Below are positions 61,466 through 64,000 of a stretch of DNA of 64,000 bases, piece by piece; within the stretch, counting starts at the first letter, position 1, and every line of letters starts with the position of its first letter. The position numbers and the translations under genes were made by a program. The notes below the pieces were generated by a model, which made no database searches, was not told the origin of the DNA, and was given only the letters and a program-made list of their open reading frames with translations. The DNA is from Stercorarius parasiticus (taxonomy: Eukaryota > Chordata > Aves > Charadriiformes > Stercorariidae). Where the stretch lies: the NCBI GenBank assembly GCA_013396915.1, contig VWZL01004359.1, forward strand, positions 1-64,000, in the 5' to 3' direction.

Positions 61466-64000
61466 GTGAGCGGTTGGTGCGCGTGCCGGTCGCGCTGAGG
61501 GCGTCTCGCCCCCGGGGTCCCCTTTTCGCCCCGCGCCCCTCGATGTTCGTGCGTCCCGGGGCCGCGGCTTCTCGCGCACTCCCGGGCGGGAGAGCCTCAG
61601 GGCGGGCGCGGGAGCTCCGGTCAGTGCCTGAGGGGAGGAAGGCTCTGCAGGGGGGTCTGTCCATGGGCCCAGGCAGTGGTGTGAGGCTCAACAAGGCCAA
61701 GTGCCGGTTGTGGCTAGCAGGACTGGGGCAGTGACCATGCCCCTGTACTGGGCACTGGTGAGGCCCCACCTCGAGTGCTGTGTCCAGTTTTGGGCCCCTC
61801 ACCACAAAAAAGACATTGAGGCGCTGGAGCGTGTCCAGAGAAGGGCAACGGAGCTGGTGAGGGGTCTGGAGCACAAGTCTTGTGAGGAGCGGCTGAGGGA
61901 GCTGGGGGTGTTCAGCCTGGAGAAAAGGAGGCTGAGGGGAGACCTTCTCGCTCTCTGCAACTCCCTGAAAGGAGGGGGTAGCCAGGGGGGTCGGTCTCTT
62001 CTCCCAAGGAACAGGCGATGGGACAAGAGGAAACAGCCTGAAGTTGCACCAGAGGAGCTTTAGGATGGGTATTAGGAAAAACTTATTCACAGAAAGGGGT
62101 GGCAAACATTGGAACAGGCTGCTCAGCAAGGTGGTGAAATCACCATCCCTGAGGTATTTAAAAGGCATGTAGATGTGGTGCTGAGGGACATGGTTTAGTG
62201 GTGGTTTTGCCGGTGTTAGGTTAATGGTTGGACTCAATGATCTTAAAGGTCTCATCCAACCAAAACTGTTCCATGACTCTAGGTGTGGTGTGGCTGGTCC
62301 AGAGCCAGCGTGAGGAGCAAGAGGTGGCGGCGGGCCCTGCAGTGGGACTGTGTGCTGAGAGCAGGCTGGCCCTAGGTGCCAAAGGCCGACATTTTGTGTC
62401 GCTAATGGTATTGGAAATAGGGAACACATGGGAAGAAAATGGGCTTGATAACGGACATCAGATGAGCTTAACATCCTTCAGGCAAGAGCCAGCTTTTCTG
62501 AAAGTGCCCCTTATGTAGTGGTAGGAAATTATTATTTCCTTTTTCATCTAGATATAGAGGAGGCCTTCAAAATACTCAACTCCAGACCACAGATTAAAAA
62601 GTATTGTAAAAAAGCTGTAGATTTTAGGGGTTATGTGAATTTGGTTTAAAATCTGTAACTTCTTCATAGTTTTATGTGGTGTTAAACCGCTAATAATACT
62701 TTTACAACAGATTAATTATGTCTGTGAAGGGGATGACAAATATTATTAAATATTCCAATGTGTTTTTCCCTTAATATATTCCTCCATTAGATCAGTTTGA
62801 AATGCCTGCATGCATATTTAAGAACTGGGGCTGTAACTTAGACTAGTGATAGGGCATCTGTGCTTTGGGTTATCTTTGCTGATTACACTTGTTAAATTTC
62901 CTACCGGTCACAGAATTTAGGAGTGTCTAAAGCATATTGGTAAATGATTTCACTTCAAGCACATTTTTCAACTGAGCCCTCTTGAAAGTCAGGGTTTGTT
63001 CCACATTTAAAGTTTTGGGTGTTCCCCCCCCGCCCTGCTTTATTATATTCTCCTAGTGACAATTATTAATATTAGAGGCTGTACGTGCTTTTCTGTGTGC
63101 AAGTTGTACAAAATGTATACATTTCATCTTTTATTTCAATATTCTAAAACTTGCTGCACAAGTTCACATTGGCGTAGTGATCTTGCGTTAAGAAGGCATG
63201 TAAGTAAATACTTGCATCAAAGTACATTAAAGAATATTTTCAAAAGTATCAGTACATCAGAAGTGATTCTATATACTTCTCTATTTGCATGTGCATAGCA
63301 TAGTGAGGCTACCTATTTTTATTCCTTCAGTTTTACAATAACTCTTTAGGTACAGTAATAATGAAAAAATGTGTAATAAGCACAAATGACTTCACAGGGA
63401 AATAAACTTGGAACTGTTCAATTCAAGCCAAGGTACAGTGCAGCGAGGATGTGGTGCATCTCTTTATATTGGTATCAGATAATATAGCTATGCTGGGAAC
63501 CTTATTTTGACTTTTCTGTATGTAAAATCCTACCATTGATCCATGTGTAAAGGTAACGGGTATTGTGAAGGGTCAGTAACAGAGGGCTATCACATGGGAT
63601 TATGTTGTTCAAACTAAAAAACTTAGTCTTTAAAAATTAGTTAATTGAAGGAATCATTTCAAGATCGTTTGAGTTCAAATGGTTGATTTGATAAGCATTG
63701 TGAACAAAATCTAAATCGGTGGCGGTTGATCTGGACTTACAAAATAGTACTTACTAACTTGGTAGATAGATGTGTTGTGATAAATAGATATGAGCATATG
63801 TTCATATCTTTGTGAGGAGTTTTAAAACTAACATTTTAAAATCTTATTTTTAATATGTAACAAATCCTTGTTTTGCAACATGTATGCTTATGTTAGCTAG
63901 ATAGTCAAAGACAGGATGGAATGCCTAATAGGAAGACCTTCCCTCCCTCAGGTGTATATTGGAATACTCTGTGTCATGGACTATGTCTCTGAAACTTGCA
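61466..64000 (+). other. ATG7: Proposed ATG7 intron 1 (partial)
   Basis: From the donor to the window edge. Apart from the CR1 copy there is only AT-rich sequence. I looked for the conserved ATG7 N-terminal region and found none, so the first coding exon must lie beyond 64,000 if the assignment is right. Confidence 0.4.
61655..62283 (+). mobile_element. CR1 LINE with internal deletion, 3' end present
   Basis: Starts in the same ORF2 region as the 42 kb copy (caacaaggccaagtgccggt at 61,689) but jumps within a few bases to gcaggactggggcagtgacc, missing about 185 bases present in the other copy. It then matches closely through [20 protein letters not shown] and [18 protein letters not shown] two-base loss near 61,982 shifts the frame. 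The 3' third (from about 62,060) belongs to a different CR1 subfamily type, ending ggttggactcaatgatctta and ccatgactctagg. It sits about 190 bases past the proposed ATG7 donor. Confidence 0.93.

Larger units (their letters stand above)
60960..61645 (+). promoter_or_regulatory. ATG7: CpG island 2, candidate ATG7 promoter
   Basis: About 690 bases of GC-rich, CG-dense sequence. Visible elements: GC boxes near 61,330-61,350, a perfect CRE at 61,409-61,416, a perfect ETS-type CCGGAAGT at 61,441-61,448, no TATA box, and a consensus splice donor at 61,466 on the plus strand. In vertebrates the gene immediately downstream of HRH1 on the same strand is ATG7, the E1-like activating enzyme for ATG8 and ATG12 in autophagy, and its first exon is largely or wholly non-coding. 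The distance of about 7 kb from the HRH1 stop is compatible. The link to ATG7 rests on synteny, since no ATG7 protein sequence is in the window. Confidence 0.6.

Noticed and set aside
61408..61734. 108-residue frame starting at the ATG overlapping the CRE
   Set aside because: The ATG lies in or upstream of the probable transcription start, and the frame crosses a consensus splice donor and runs into CR1. It is not the ATG7 N-terminus.
60996..62474. 492-residue open frame on the minus strand
   Set aside because: It is antisense to CR1, passes through the tetranucleotide repeat and the CpG island, and is compositionally repetitive (S/V/Q and R/P/A rich). Stops are rare there because of GC content and repeat periodicity.
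1..64000. CRISPR arrays, operons or bacterial-type systems
   Set aside because: The window is vertebrate nuclear DNA. No regularly spaced repeats or clustered prokaryotic genes were seen.

Overview
This window is nuclear DNA from a bird. It is AT-rich, gene-poor and non-operonic, and it carries several CR1 LINE copies, some with the CR1 3' end (a 'tagatgatct...cccttccaacc' tail followed by ATTCTATG-type octamers). It also carries a solo long terminal repeat that I recognise as an avian endogenous-retrovirus family. The only intact protein-coding sequence is a single-exon rhodopsin-class receptor at 52,787-54,208 (+), which I identify as the histamine H1 receptor, HRH1.

Layout. 1-38.5 kb: no recognisable gene, only diverged intergenic or intronic DNA with CR1 fragments at 11.3, 13.6-14.5 and 30.1 kb, a 199-base assembly gap at 12.4 kb, microsatellites and a local duplication near 9.4/10.7 kb. 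38.5-39.2 kb: a CpG island with GC boxes and a consensus splice donor on the + strand, the best candidate for the HRH1 promoter and first non-coding exon. 38.8-52.67 kb: the proposed HRH1 intron, holding a fairly well preserved CR1 (42.2-43.1 kb) and the antisense solo LTR (51.7-52.2 kb). 52.67-55.1 kb: the HRH1 coding exon and 3' UTR, with a clear acceptor 117 bases upstream of the ATG. 55.2-60.95 kb: short intergenic stretch with two antisense CR1 tails and an old tRNA-derived SINE head. 60.96-61.65 kb: a second CpG island with a CRE, an ETS site and a + strand splice donor. In vertebrates HRH1 is followed on the same strand by ATG7, so this island is probably the ATG7 promoter and non-coding exon 1. 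61.47-64.0 kb: its proposed first intron, with a CR1 copy only about 190 bases past the donor. No ATG7 coding exon is inside the window.

How the pieces fit. Two same-strand genes are each proposed to start in a CpG island and to have a non-coding first exon. HRH1 encodes a Gq-coupled membrane receptor for histamine. ATG7 would encode the E1-like enzyme of autophagy. They are neighbours by conserved synteny and have no shared pathway. Nothing in the window looks like a new multi-gene system. The points worth checking are the promoter assignments, the LTR beside the HRH1 exon, a probable assembly duplication in CpG island 1, and structural oddities in the CR1 copies.
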